This document shows positions 28,486 through 37,337 of a stretch of DNA of 64,000 nt, piece after piece. Source of the DNA: Nocardioides sp. TF02-7 (GTDB lineage: Bacteria > Actinomycetota > Actinomycetes > Propionibacteriales > Nocardioidaceae); assembly GCF_022437945.1 (NCBI RefSeq), contig NZ_CP092535.1:1984001-2048000 (forward strand), written 5' to 3'. How positions within the stretch are numbered: position 1 is the first letter of the stretch; the number at the start of each line of letters is the position of its first letter. The notes under the pieces are model-generated. The model had not been told where the DNA came from. It ran no database searches and was given only the letters and a program-made list of their open reading frames with translations. The position numbers and the translations under genes were made by a program.

Positions 28486-30061
28486 ATGACGACGCTCCGC
28501 GAGCTCACGGCCGAGCTGCACGAGCGGCTCGCCCGGGTGCGGCAGGGAGGCAGCGAGACCGCCCGCCGGCGGCACACCGACCGCGGCAAGCTCCTCGTCC
28601 GCGACCGGGTCGACCGGCTCCTCGACCCCGGCAGCCCGTTCCTGGAGGTGGCGCCGCTCGCGGCGTACGGGATGTACGGCGGGCCCGGCGAGGACTACGC
28701 CGTGCCGTCGGCGGGCGTCGTCGCGGGCATCGGCCGGATCCAGGGCCGGGAGTGCATGGTCGTGGCCAACGACGCCACGGTGAAGGGCGGCACCTACTAC
28801 CCGGTGACCGTGAAGAAGCACCTCCGGGCGCAGACGATCGCCGCTGAGAACCGGCTGCCGTGCGTCTACCTCGTCGACTCCGGCGGCGCCTTCCTGCCGA
28901 TGCAGGACGAGGTGTTCCCCCGACCGCGAGCACTTCGGCCGGATCTTCTTCAACCAGGCGAACATGTCGGCCCGTGGCATCCCGCAGCTGGCCGCGGTGA
29001 TGGGCTCGTGCACCGCGGGCGGCGCCTACGTCCCGGCGATGTCGGACGAGACCGTGATCGTGCGCAACCAGGGCACGATCTTCCTCGGCGGCCCGCCGCT
29101 GGTGAAGGCAGCGACCGGCGAGGTCGTCACCCCCGAGGAGCTCGGCGGCGGCGACGTCCACGCCCGCCGGTCGGGCGTCGTCGACCACCTCGCCGACGAC
29201 GACGCCCATGCGCTGCAGATCCTGCGGGGGATCGTCGGGACGTTGCGGTTTGGGACCAATCCGCACGAATCCGGCGCCGCGGACCGCGGTTTGGGACCAA
29301 ACCGCACCCCTCCCGCCCCCGTCGAGGAGCCCCACGAGCCCCCCGAGAGCATCTACGACGTGGTGCCGGCGAGCGTCCGGACGCCGTACGACGTCCGCGA
29401 GGTGATCCGCCGGATCGTCGACGGGTCGCGGCTGCAGGAGTTCAAGCAGCTCTACGGCGAGACGCTGGTGTGCGGGTTCGCGCGGATCCACGGCTACCAG
29501 GTCGGCATCGTGGCCAACAACGGGATCCTGTTCAGCGAGTCGGCGCTGAAGGGCGCGCACTTCGTGGAGCTGTGCAACCAGCGGGGCATCCCGCTGCTCT
29601 TCCTGCAGAACATCAGCGGCTTCATGGTCGGCAAGGACTACGAGAACCGGGGCATCGCCCGCGACGGCGCCAAGCTGGTGACGGCCGTGGCGTGCTCGGT
29701 CGTGCCCAAGGTGACCGTGGTCATCGGCGGCTCCTACGGTGCCGGCAACTACGGCATGTGCGGACGGGCCTACGACCCGCGGTTCCTGTGGATGTGGCCC
29801 AACGCGCGGATCTCGGTGATGGGCGGCGAGCAGGCCGCCAACGTGCTCGCCACCGTCGCCGGGCGCGAGGACGACGACGAGTTCAAGGCGCCGATCCGCG
29901 ACCAGTACGAGCGGCAGGGCTCGCCCTACTACGCCACCGCCCGGCTCTGGGACGACGGCGTGATCGACCCCGCCGACACCCGCCGGGTGCTCGGCATGGC
30001 GCTCGCCGTCACCGCCGGTGCCCCCGTTCCCGAGCCGTCCTACGGCATCTTCCGGATGTGA
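28486..30061 (+). CDS. mccB: Methylcrotonyl-CoA carboxylase, carboxyltransferase (beta) subunit
   Basis: About 525 residues. N-terminal carboxyltransferase half: [56 protein letters not shown] and [14 protein letters not shown]-terminal half: [41 protein letters not shown] and [20 protein letters not shown]. These are the acyl-CoA and biotin pocket motifs of the MCC/GCC type rather than propionyl-CoA carboxylase. It transfers carboxyl from biotin to 3-methylcrotonyl-CoA in leucine breakdown. A slip near 28920 (C5) splits the first half. The linker between the halves contains a 63-base palindromic insertion at 29244-29306. It is followed after four bases by mccA. Confidence 0.9.
29244..29306. 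repeat. 63-bp palindromic insertion inside mccB
   Basis: Two copies of GCGGTTTGG-GA-CCAA-A/T-CCGC (29245-29264 and 29286-29305; the second is perfect, the first has one mismatch) flank a ~20-base GC-rich centre. The outer ten bases at each end are reverse complements. The length is a multiple of three and stop-free in the mccB frame, so it adds 21 residues to the linker between the two carboxyltransferase halves without breaking the gene. Confidence 0.75.
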
Positions 30062-30065
30062 GCCG

Positions 30066-31892
30066 ATGACGATCCAGACCGTGCTCGTCGCCAACCGCGG
30101 CGAGATCGCCCGCCGCGTCTTCCGCACCTGCCGAGCGCTCGGCGTGCGCACCGTCGCCGTGCACACCGAGGTCGACGCCGACGCGCTGCACGTCCGGGAG
30201 GCGGACGCGGCGGTGCTGGTGCCGTCGTACCTCGACGCGGAGGCGGTCGTCGCCGCCGCGACCTCGGCGGGAGCCGACGCGGTGCACCCCGGCTACGGCT
30301 TCCTGTCGGAGAACGCAGGGTTCGCCCGCGCCGTCGCGGAGGCGGGGCTGACCTGGGTCGGCCCCACGCCCGAGGTGATCGAGCGGATGGGCCGCAAGGA
30401 CGCCGCCCGCGAGGTCGCGCTCGCCGCGGGGGTGCCGGTGGTGCCGTCGTACGACCTCGACGGCGACCCTGCGTCGTTCGCCTACCCCGTCCTGGTCAAG
30501 GCGGCCGCGGGCGGCGGCGGCAAGGGGATGCGGGTCGTGCGCGGGCCGGAGGAGTACGCCGACGCGGTCGGCGCCGCGCGCCGCGAGGCGGTCGCGGCGT
30601 TCGGCGACGGGACGCTGCTCGTGGAGAAGTACGTCGAGCGCGGCCGGCACGTTGAGGTGCAGGTGGTCGGTGACGCGCACGGCACCGTCCTCCACCTGCT
30701 CACCCGGGAGTGCTCGGCGCAGCGGCGGCACCAGAAGGTGCTGGAGGAGGCGCCGGCGCCCGACCTCGACCCGCACCTGCGGCACCGGATGCACGCCGCG
30801 GCGGTCGCCCTGGCGTCGGCGGTCGGCTACACCGGAGCCGGCACCGTCGAGCTGCTGCTCGACGCGACGACCGGCGACTTCTACTTCCTCGAGATGAACA
30901 CGCGGCTCCAGGTCGAGCACCCGGTGACCGAGGAGGTCGCCGGCGTCGACCTGGTGGCGCTCCAGCTCTCGGTGGCGGCGGGGGAGCCGCTCCCGCTGAC
31001 CCAGGAGGAGGTCGCGCCGCACGGGCACGCGATCGAGGCCCGGGTCTACGCCGAGGACGCCTACCACGGCTTCCTCCCGCAGGCCGGTCGCGCGACCGCG
31101 GTGCGGTGGCCGGACACGGGCGCGCGGGTCGACCACGCCCTCGAGTCGGGACAGGTGGTGAGCACGGCGTACGACCCGATGCTGGGGAAGGTCGTGGCCC
31201 GCGGCCGTGACCGCGAGTCGGCACGGCGGGCGTTGGTGGCCGCTCTCGACGACACGGCGGTCCTCGGGCTGACCACCAACACCGGGTTCCTCCGGGAGCT
31301 GGTGGCGAGCGACGCGTTCCGCGACGGTGAGATCGACACGGCGTGGCTCGACCGCAACCAGGTGCCGGAGCCGGACCCCGCGCCGGCCCGCGAGCTGGCC
31401 GCCCGGCTGTGGCTCGACGCGAACACCGAGCGGGGCGGGCCGTTCGCCGCCGACGGGTTCCGGATGGGGGGACCGCCGGCGCCGGTCGTCGTGGAGTTCG
31501 AGGACGGCTCGGTCACGCTGCCCGGACGTCATGCGGACCGTGGGCGGGCGCCCACGAATCGTCTGACGTCCCTGGTGACCATCCACGGCGTGGAGCTCGC
31601 CTGGCGCGGCCAGCGCCACGTCTTCGAGCGCCCCGACCCGGCCGCCGACCACGCCGTTGCCACCGGCGACGGCACCGTCGTCGCCCCGATGCCCGGCACC
31701 GTCCTCGACGTCCGGGTGACCGAGGGCCAGGCGGTCGCCGAGGGCGACGTCCTCGGCGTGGTCGAGGCGATGAAGATGGAGCTCGCCCTCAAGGCCCCCT
31801 TCGCCGGCACCGTCACCTCCGCGACCCCCACCGTCGGCCAGCAGGTCGCCCTCGGCGCCACCCTGTTCCACGTCACCCCCGAGCAGGGTTGA
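30066..31892 (+). CDS. mccA: Methylcrotonyl-CoA carboxylase, biotin carboxylase-BCCP (alpha) subunit
   Basis: 608 residues, intact. Biotin carboxylase: [16 protein letters not shown] at the start, the ATP glycine loop [28 protein letters not shown] and the catalytic [16 protein letters not shown]. The C-terminal biotinyl domain carries [12 protein letters not shown], with the biotin-accepting lysine at about residue 570. It carboxylates its own biotin for MccB. Residues 487-502 are exactly the translation of a 48-bp palindromic element and lie in the linker before the biotinyl domain. The stop codon TGA is provided by the first unit of a repeat array. Confidence 0.93.
   Translation: MTIQTVLVANRGEIARRVFRTCRALGVRTVAVHTEVDADALHVREADAAVLVPSYLDAEAVVAAATSAGADAVHPGYGFLSENAGFARAVAEAGLTWVGPTPEVIERMGRKDAAREVALAAGVPVVPSYDLDGDPASFAYPVLVKAAAGGGGKGMRVVRGPEEYADAVGAARREAVAAFGDGTLLVEKYVERGRHVEVQVVGDAHGTVLHLLTRECSAQRRHQKVLEEAPAPDLDPHLRHRMHAAAVALASAVGYTGAGTVELLLDATTGDFYFLEMNTRLQVEHPVTEEVAGVDLVALQLSVAAGEPLPLTQEEVAPHGHAIEARVYAEDAYHGFLPQAGRATAVRWPDTGARVDHALESGQVVSTAYDPMLGKVVARGRDRESARRALVAALDDTAVLGLTTNTGFLRELVASDAFRDGEIDTAWLDRNQVPEPDPAPARELAARLWLDANTERGGPFAADGFRMGGPPAPVVVEFEDGSVTLPGRHADRGRAPTNRLTSLVTIHGVELAWRGQRHVFERPDPAADHAVATGDGTVVAPMPGTVLDVRVTEGQAVAEGDVLGVVEAMKMELALKAPFAGTVTSATPTVGQQVALGATLFHVTPEQG
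31524..31571. repeat. 48-bp palindromic element, copy 3, in frame inside mccA
   Basis: GGACGTCATGCG, 6 bases, GGGCGGGCGCCC, 6 bases, CGTCTGACGTCC: the same 12-6-12-6-12 layout as the copies at 403-450 and 51343-51390, with a few substitutions that weaken the palindrome. It begins exactly on a codon boundary and is exactly 16 codons long ([16 protein letters not shown]), without a stop. Confidence 0.85.
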
Positions 31893-32092
31893 ATCGGGCC
31901 TCGTGGTGTGTCGAATCGGGCCTCGTGGTGTGTCGAATCAGGTGTCGTGGCGCGCCGATTCCGGCGTCGTGGCGCACGGGTGTCACCACGACGCCGGATT
32001 CGAGCAACCACGAGGCACGACTCAACCCACCACGAGACACGATTCGACCAACCACGAGGCCCGATTCAACCCACCACGACACCCGATTCGAC
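31889..32092. repeat. 204-bp inverted array of 22-bp units, copy 1
   Basis: Four head-to-tail units of the type TCGAATCGGGCCTCGTGG plus GTGTG are followed, after a short GC centre near 31975, by five units in reverse complement (CACCACGAGGCCCGATTC type). Units differ at a few positions. The whole could fold into one long interrupted hairpin. The first unit (TTGAATCGGG) supplies the mccA stop codon TGA; the last ends 13 bases before the HMG-CoA lyase start. A copy with the same 4+5 layout is at 60305-60507. Confidence 0.85.
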
Positions 32093-32105
32093 CGGTAGGA
32101 GCGAG

Positions 32106-33041
32106 ATGAGCGAGTTGCCGATGGTGGTCCCGGAGCCGGGGCTGCCGGAGCGGGTGACGATCTACGAGGTCGGGCCGCGCGACGGGCTGCAGAACGAGGC
32201 GTCGTCGGTGCCGACCGAGGTCAAGGCCGAGTTCGTACGACGGCTGGTCGCGGCGGGTCTGCCGGCCGTGGAGGCGACCAGCTTCGTGCACCCGCGATGG
32301 GTGCCCCAGCTCGCCGACGCCGCGGACCTGATGAGCGGGCTGGTCGCCGAGCTCGGTGACCGGGCCCGCGCGCTGCCGGTCCTGGTGCCCAACGAGCGGG
32401 GCCTCGACCGTGCCCTCGAGCTCGGCCTGCGGCACGTGGCGGTCTTCGCGTCGGCCACCGAGACGTTCGCGAGCAAGAACCTCAACCGCGGCCTGGAGAC
32501 GCAGTTCGAGATGTTCGGGCCGATGATGGCGCGCGCCCGCGACGCCGGCGTCGAGGTCCGCGGCTACGTCTCGATGTGCTTCGGCGACCCGTGGGAGGGG
32601 CCGGTGCCCGTCGAGCAGGTCGTCACCGTCGGCCGCCGGCTGCTCGACCTCGGCGCCGGCCAGCTCAGCCTCGGCGACACCATCGGCGTCGCGACCGCCG
32701 GCCACGTCCGCGCGCTGGTCGCCGCGTTCGGCGAGGCGGGCGTCGGTCCGGAGCGGCTCGCCCTCCACTTCCACGACACCTACGGACAGGCGCTCACCAA
32801 CGTGCACGCGGGGCTCCAGGCCGGCGTGACGACGTACGACGCCTCCGCCGGCGGTCTGGGCGGCTGCCCGTACGCGAAGAGCGCGACCGGCAACCTCGCC
32901 ACGGAGGACCTGGTGTGGTTCCTGACCGGCCTGGGGATCGAGCACGGCGTCGACCTGTCCGCGGTGGTCGGCGCGAGCACGTGGATGGCGGGGCACCTGG
33001 GGCGGCCGAGCCCGTCGGCGGTGGTCAGGGCGCTCGGGTGA
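32106..33041 (+). CDS. mvaB: Hydroxymethylglutaryl-CoA lyase
   Basis: 311 residues, intact. A TIM-barrel DRE-type lyase: VTIYEVGPRDGLQNEA at the start, the metal ligands in LHFHDTYGQALTN, and the signature GGLGGCPYAKSATGNLATED with the catalytic cysteine. It splits HMG-CoA into acetyl-CoA and acetoacetate, the last step of leucine breakdown, directly after the reactions of MccAB. AGGAGCG before the ATG is the ribosome site. A repeat array separates it from mccA, and its transcript may have to pass that structure. Confidence 0.93.
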   Translation: MSELPMVVPEPGLPERVTIYEVGPRDGLQNEASSVPTEVKAEFVRRLVAAGLPAVEATSFVHPRWVPQLADAADLMSGLVAELGDRARALPVLVPNERGLDRALELGLRHVAVFASATETFASKNLNRGLETQFEMFGPMMARARDAGVEVRGYVSMCFGDPWEGPVPVEQVVTVGRRLLDLGAGQLSLGDTIGVATAGHVRALVAAFGEAGVGPERLALHFHDTYGQALTNVHAGLQAGVTTYDASAGGLGGCPYAKSATGNLATEDLVWFLTGLGIEHGVDLSAVVGASTWMAGHLGRPSPSAVVRALG

Positions 33042-33071
33042 CCCGATCCCGGGGCTGACAGAATCGCGCCC

Positions 33072-34170
33072 ATGACCAGGGTCGTCCGCCTCCACATCGG
33101 TGCGCCGAAGACGGGGACGACCTACATCCAGACCCGGCTCGGCCTCAACGCCCGCACCCTCGCCGACCACGGTGTCCACTTCCCGTCGACGTCGCGGCTG
33201 GCGCGGCCGGAGCTCTCGCAGTTCCGGGCCGCGCTCGACCTCACCGAGCAGGACTGGGGCGGCCCGCCGGGGCACGCCGACGGCGCGTGGGACGCGCTGA
33301 TGAAGCGCACCCGCCGGCTCGACGGCAACGTGGTCATCAGCCACGAGATCCTCGCGCCGGCGTCCGCGAAGGCGATCCAGCGGGCGATGGCCGACCTCGC
33401 CGGCAGCGAGGTGCACGTCGTCTACTCCGCCCGCGACCTCGCGCGCCAGCTCGCGGCCGCGTGGCAGGAGAGCGTCAAGCAGGGCCGCGCGTGGACCTTC
33501 CGCAAGTTCATCCGGCGCTCCAAGCAGGGCAAGCCGTTCATGATGCAGGCCTTCGACATCCCCGACGTGCTCTCGGCGTGGGGCGTCGGCGTGCCGCCGG
33601 AGCGGATCCACCTCGTCGTGGCGCCGACCCGGCGCGAGAGCGGCGAGGGCCGGGAGGACACGTTGTGGACGCGGATGTGCCAGGCGCTGGGCATCGACCC
33701 GGCCTGGGCACCGATCGACAGCGAGGCGACCAACGAGTCGCTCGGCGTCGCCGAGACCCAGGTCCTGCGCCACCTCAACCACGCGCTCGGCCGCCGGGTC
33801 GCCCGCGAGGGTGAGTACGACGAGCTGTTGCGGCGGATGGTGGCCGAGGGCTCGCTGTTCCACGGCCGTTCCGACCCCCGTGCGGCTCCGGCCGCAGGAC
33901 TACGACTGGGTCGAGGAGGTCACCGAGCGCTCGCTGGAGTGGGTGGTGGCGAGCGGGATCGACGTGATCGGCGACCTCGACGAGCTGCGGCCACGGCGGC
34001 CGGAGCCGGACGAGGTGTGGGTCAACCCCGATCGGGTGCGCAAGGGGCAGGTGCTGCGCGCCGCGGTCGCCGCGCTCAGCAGCATGACCGCGGAGGCGGC
34101 GCGCCGGCCCGACCCGGAGGGCATGGTCAAGCGGGCGCGGCGGGAGATGCACCGCCGGATGACGCACTGA
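33072..34170 (+). CDS. Sulfotransferase-like P-loop protein
   Basis: About 365 residues across a slip near 33880. The N-terminus LHIGAPKTGTTYIQTRL has the glycine-poor P-loop variant that binds the 5'-phosphate of PAPS in sulfotransferases. A second part, VVYSARDLARQLAAAWQESVKQG, resembles the 3'-phosphate binding region. The helical C-terminus ends in a basic tail. No signal peptide. Acceptor unknown. The gene starts 30 bases after the lyase gene and may be co-transcribed, though the functions do not match. Confidence 0.65.
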
Positions 34171-34202
34171 CGGTCGCGGCTGGGCCCGGCTGGGCCCCGC
34201 AG

Positions 34203-34913
34203 TCAGGCGGTCTCGCGGGCGGCCGACCGGGGCAGGAACTCCCGGTCGGCGTACCTCCCGACCTTCCAGGTGCTGTAGCCGTCGGAGCCTGCCCCGACCA
34301 CGCCGCCGACCAGCGGCACCCGCCGGCCGACCGTGGTGGCGAGCCGCCGCCCGACCACGCGGCTGACGAGGTCGCTCGCCACCGCGTTGGTGATCGTCCG
34401 GTCGAGCCCGGGGTCGTGCTGGGGTGCGGTGGCCAGCGCCATCGGCGGCGCGGGCAGCTCGAGCTTCTTCACCATCCGGCGCACCGACTCCTCGCCGAGC
34501 ACGGTCACGAGGATCGCGTTGCGCACGCGAGGGTCGTCGAGGTCGTAGCCGCGCAGGTGGGCGATCCCTGCGACCATCCGGCATTGGATCAGCGCCAGCC
34601 CGGTGATGTTGGCGGGCGCGACGACCGCCGCCGTCACCAGCCCGCCGAGGTTGGTGACGAACCCGCCGAGCCCGGCGTACCGCACGTGGTTCTCGATCAG
34701 CTCCCGGACGCCGCGGTCGACGTCGCCGTCCTGCTCCCGCAGCTGGGCCTCGGCGGCGCGCGCCGCCGGCGGCAGCGGACCGACGCCGGCGATCGCGCGG
34801 TTGAGCGCCTCCCGCACGAAGGAGGAGGTCATCCCGGGCGCGAGCTCGGTGAGCCGGGGAACGGCCCGGCGGACCGCCTCGACGGCGAGGCCCCGCTTGA
34901 CGTTGCTGCGCAT
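34203..34913 (-). CDS. EcsC family protein
   Basis: 236 residues. The central part GGFVTNLGGLVTAAVVAPANITGLALIQCRMVAGIAHLRGYDLDDPRVR and the later VPLVGGVVGAGSDGYSTWKVGRYA match the EcsC domain, which is hydrophobic and probably membrane-associated; the precise role is not known. The start ATG at 34911-34913 lies 24 bases from the divergent aat gene, so the two share a very short promoter region. Confidence 0.72.
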   Translation of the reverse strand: MRSNVKRGLAVEAVRRAVPRLTELAPGMTSSFVREALNRAIAGVGPLPPAARAAEAQLREQDGDVDRGVRELIENHVRYAGLGGFVTNLGGLVTAAVVAPANITGLALIQCRMVAGIAHLRGYDLDDPRVRNAILVTVLGEESVRRMVKKLELPAPPMALATAPQHDPGLDRTITNAVASDLVSRVVGRRLATTVGRRVPLVGGVVGAGSDGYSTWKVGRYADREFLPRSAARETA

Positions 34914-34936
34914 ACCTTGATCGTAGGGTCTCCCCG

Positions 34937-35668
34937 ATGAGCCACCCTGGGCCGGTCGAGCCGCCGCCGACGCCGTGGGACCTGCCCTCCCGCGAGCAGG
35001 TCGCCGCGTTCGACGGCGACGACGACCTGGTCGCCGTGGGCGCCGACCTCGCGCCGGGCACCGTCCTGGCCGCCTACCGCCGCGGCCTGTTCCCGATGCC
35101 CGAGCCGGCCCGGTTCCGGCTCCCGGGGAGGGCTGCACCGCCGACCATCGGCTGGTGGAGCCCGGCCCGCCGCGGCGTCCTGCGCCTCGACGGCCTGCAC
35201 GTCTCGCGGTCGCTGCGGCGCTCGGTGCGCGACTTCGAGATCCGCGTCGACACCGCGTTCGACGAGGTGGTCGCCGGCTGCGCCGACCCGCGCCGGCCCG
35301 GCGGCTGGATCGACGACGGCATCCGCGCGGCGTACGCCGAGCTCCACCGGCTCGGCTGGGCGCACTCGGTCGAGGCCTGGCAGGACGGCCGGCTCGCCGG
35401 GGGGCTCTACGGCGTCGCCATCGGCGGCCTGTTCGCCGGCGAGTCGATGTTCCACCGCGTGCGCGACGCCTCCAAGGTCGCTCTCGTCGGCCTGGTCGAG
35501 CTGCTCTCCGACGCGCACGCGGCACAGCGGCTGATCGACGTGCAGTGGTCGACCCCGCACCTGGCGAGCCTCGGCGTCGAGGAGCTCCCGCGGCGGGCCT
35601 ACGTCGACCGCCTGCCCGCACTGTTCACCGTCCCGACGCCCGAGGGACTCCTGCGGTCCGACGGCTGA
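34937..35668 (+). CDS. aat: Leucyl/phenylalanyl-tRNA--protein transferase
   Basis: 243 residues, intact. Family landmarks: GDDDLVAVGADLAPGTVLAAYRRGLFPM, the WWSPARRGVL strand, VEAWQDGRLAGGLYGVAIGGLFAGESMFHR and the ending VDVQWSTPHLASLG-type segment (here IDVQWSTPHLASLG). It attaches Leu or Phe from aminoacyl-tRNA to proteins with N-terminal Arg or Lys, marking them for ClpS/ClpAP-type degradation. It is a single gene in the cytoplasm with no degradation partner next to it. Confidence 0.93.
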   Translation: MSHPGPVEPPPTPWDLPSREQVAAFDGDDDLVAVGADLAPGTVLAAYRRGLFPMPEPARFRLPGRAAPPTIGWWSPARRGVLRLDGLHVSRSLRRSVRDFEIRVDTAFDEVVAGCADPRRPGGWIDDGIRAAYAELHRLGWAHSVEAWQDGRLAGGLYGVAIGGLFAGESMFHRVRDASKVALVGLVELLSDAHAAQRLIDVQWSTPHLASLGVEELPRRAYVDRLPALFTVPTPEGLLRSDG

Positions 35669-35790
35669 TGCGCGGACGGGGGAGGGTGGTCGTGCATAGT
35701 TCGCCGCCCGGGCGGGTAGGAGCGTCCGGTCCGGCTCCCACGAGCCCTCCCCGAGCACCCGGGCCCCCGGGTGACATGAAAGGAAGCTGC

Positions 35791-36225
35791 ATGACCCGCA
35801 TCAAGCGTCCCTTCGCCGCGGCCGGCGCCGCCGTCCTCCTCGCGCTCTCGCTGAGCGCGTGCGGCGGCGCGCCGACCGACGCCTCGAAGTCCGAGTTCTG
35901 CGAGGTGATCAACGACGACTCGGCGCTGGGTGACCTCGACTTCGAGAACCCCGACGAGGAGGCGTTCGTCGACGCGATCAAGGAGCAGGCGGAGAAGATC
36001 GAGGAGGTCGGCACGCCGGAGGACATCCCCGACGACGCGCGCGAGGGCTTCGAGATCCAGCTCGAGGCGATCAACGACCTCGACGCCGACGACATCGACT
36101 TCGAGTCCGACGAGGACCCGCTGGCCGACCAGCTGTCCGACGACGAGAAGGACAAGGTCGAGGCCTTCACCGAGTACGAGACCGAGACGTGCGCCGACGA
36201 GGGCACCGAGGAAGGCATCGAGTGA
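35791..36225 (+). CDS. Small acidic lipoprotein
   Basis: 144 residues. A signal sequence with lipobox (AVLLALSLSACGG, lipidated Cys about residue 25) precedes a very acidic helical domain with repeated Asp-Glu pairs (LDADDIDFESDEDPLADQL). Two further cysteines (SEFCEVIND and TETCADEG) could form a disulfide. The start follows AAAGGAAG. No family recognised; a hairpin terminator lies just downstream. Confidence 0.78.
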   Translation: MTRIKRPFAAAGAAVLLALSLSACGGAPTDASKSEFCEVINDDSALGDLDFENPDEEAFVDAIKEQAEKIEEVGTPEDIPDDAREGFEIQLEAINDLDADDIDFESDEDPLADQLSDDEKDKVEAFTEYETETCADEGTEEGIE

Positions 36226-36255
36226 CCTGAGCTCCGCTCGCTGCACCCGGCTCGC

Positions 36256-36286
36256 ACGGCCGGCCCCGTACGTCGGGGCCGGCCGT
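36256..36286 (+). terminator. 13-bp GC hairpin after the acidic lipoprotein gene
   Basis: ACGGCCGGCCCCG (36256-36268), loop TACGT, and the perfect complement (36274-36286), 31 bases after the lipoprotein stop. It fits a U-tract-less actinobacterial terminator. Confidence 0.65.
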
Positions 36287-36324
36287 CGCCGTCCCGGGGG
36301 TACGACGGACAGGCCCGTGCCATC

Positions 36325-36961
36325 ATGGCCGGGATGTCCGCCACCCGCCGCGCCCTGCTCCTCCCGGGCCTGCTGCTCGCCGCGCTGCTCGCGACCGGCT
36401 GCAGGTCCGACGACGAGCCCCCCGCGCGCGACGCCGGCTCCACGTCGAGCCCGGCGCCCACCGACAGGACCGAGACCGGCTCCAACCCCACCTCCGACGC
36501 CACCGACCCGGGCGACCCCAGTGACGCAGCCTCCGGGGAAGCGACCGCAGAGACCACCGAGGGGGCGACCGACGGTTCGTCCGACGACGACCCGGGCCCG
36601 GCCGAGCGCGACCTGCGCACGGACCTGCCGACCGGGCTGCACGGCATGTGCGTGGCCTACGCCGAGATGGTCGACGGGGTCGACGCCATCGACGGCGGCC
36701 AGGACCTCGACGCCCTCGCGGTCGAGATGACCGGGGTGATGAAGCAGTGGGCCGCGAAGGTGCCCGGGCTCGAGCGGCCGCAGGACATGAGCGCCGCGAC
36801 CTGGCGCGGCATCGGGACGCTCGCGGAGCGCATCCGCGCCCTCCCCCGACGAGCCGACGATGGCGGAGCTGGAGGACGTCGAGAGCGGCCTGAGCCGCGA
36901 GGAGCGGGCCGCCGTCGCCGACGCGAGCAGCTGGTTCAGCACGACCTGCGGGATCTCCTGA
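36325..36961 (+). CDS. Lipoprotein with Ser/Thr-rich linker
   Basis: About 212 residues across a slip near 36843. The lipobox is LLATGC (Cys about residue 26), followed by ~70 residues rich in Ser, Thr, Asp and Pro, then a helical domain with GMCVAYAEMVDGVDAIDGGQDLDALAVEMTG and a final Cys in STTCGIS that may pair with the Cys of GMC. An alternative start at 36334 would drop three residues. Surface-exposed; function unknown. Confidence 0.7.
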
Positions 36962-36966
36962 CCGCT

Positions 36967-36982
36967 CGGGCGGAGCCGCCCG
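36967..36982. terminator. Short hairpin between convergent genes
   Basis: CGGGCGG (36967-36973), AG, CCGCCCG (36976-36982): a perfect 7-bp stem six bases after the lipoprotein stop and six bases before the rhodanese stop. A bidirectional terminator is plausible. Confidence 0.4.
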
Positions 36983-36988
36983 GGCGGG

Positions 36989-37324
36989 CTAGCCGACGTA
37001 CGGCGGCGCGCCGGTCTCGCTCACCATCGGCCGTCCGGCGGCCTGCCAGTCGAGCATGCCGCCGGCCAGGTTGACCACGTCGTGCCCCTGCCCGCCCAGC
37101 CAGGCGACCGCCTGAGCGGAGCGCCCGCCGGCCTTGCACACGACGAGGGTCTGGCCCTCGGGCACCTCCGCCGATCGGGCGGGCAGCTCGCCGAGCGGGA
37201 TGTGGAGGGCGCCGTCGATGTGGCCGGCCTGCCACTCGTCGGGCTCGCGCACGTCGAGCACGGTCAGGCCCTCGGGCAGCGGGTGGGGGACGCCGTCGAC
37301 GGTGACGGTGGGAACGTGGTGCAT
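36989..37324 (-). CDS. Rhodanese-like domain protein
   Basis: 111 residues forming a single rhodanese domain: LTVLDVREPDEWQAGHIDGALHIPLGEL, then the active-site loop VVCKAGGRSAQA with the catalytic Cys, and VVNLAGGMLDW. It may transfer sulfane sulfur in the cytoplasm. It is followed by fpg on the same strand (upstream in transcription) with a 13-base gap, so the two are probably co-transcribed. Confidence 0.9.
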   Translation of the reverse strand: MHHVPTVTVDGVPHPLPEGLTVLDVREPDEWQAGHIDGALHIPLGELPARSAEVPEGQTLVVCKAGGRSAQAVAWLGGQGHDVVNLAGGMLDWQAAGRPMVSETGAPPYVG

Positions 37325-37337
37325 CAGGGGTCTCGTC

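Noticed and set aside
28486..31892. Propionyl- or acetyl-CoA carboxylase
   Set aside because: The beta-subunit motifs and the adjacent HMG-CoA lyase fit methylcrotonyl-CoA carboxylase in leucine breakdown better.
31889..32092. CRISPR array
   Set aside because: Units are directly adjacent with no unique spacers, they reverse orientation midway, and no cas gene is present. The same applies to 60305-60507.
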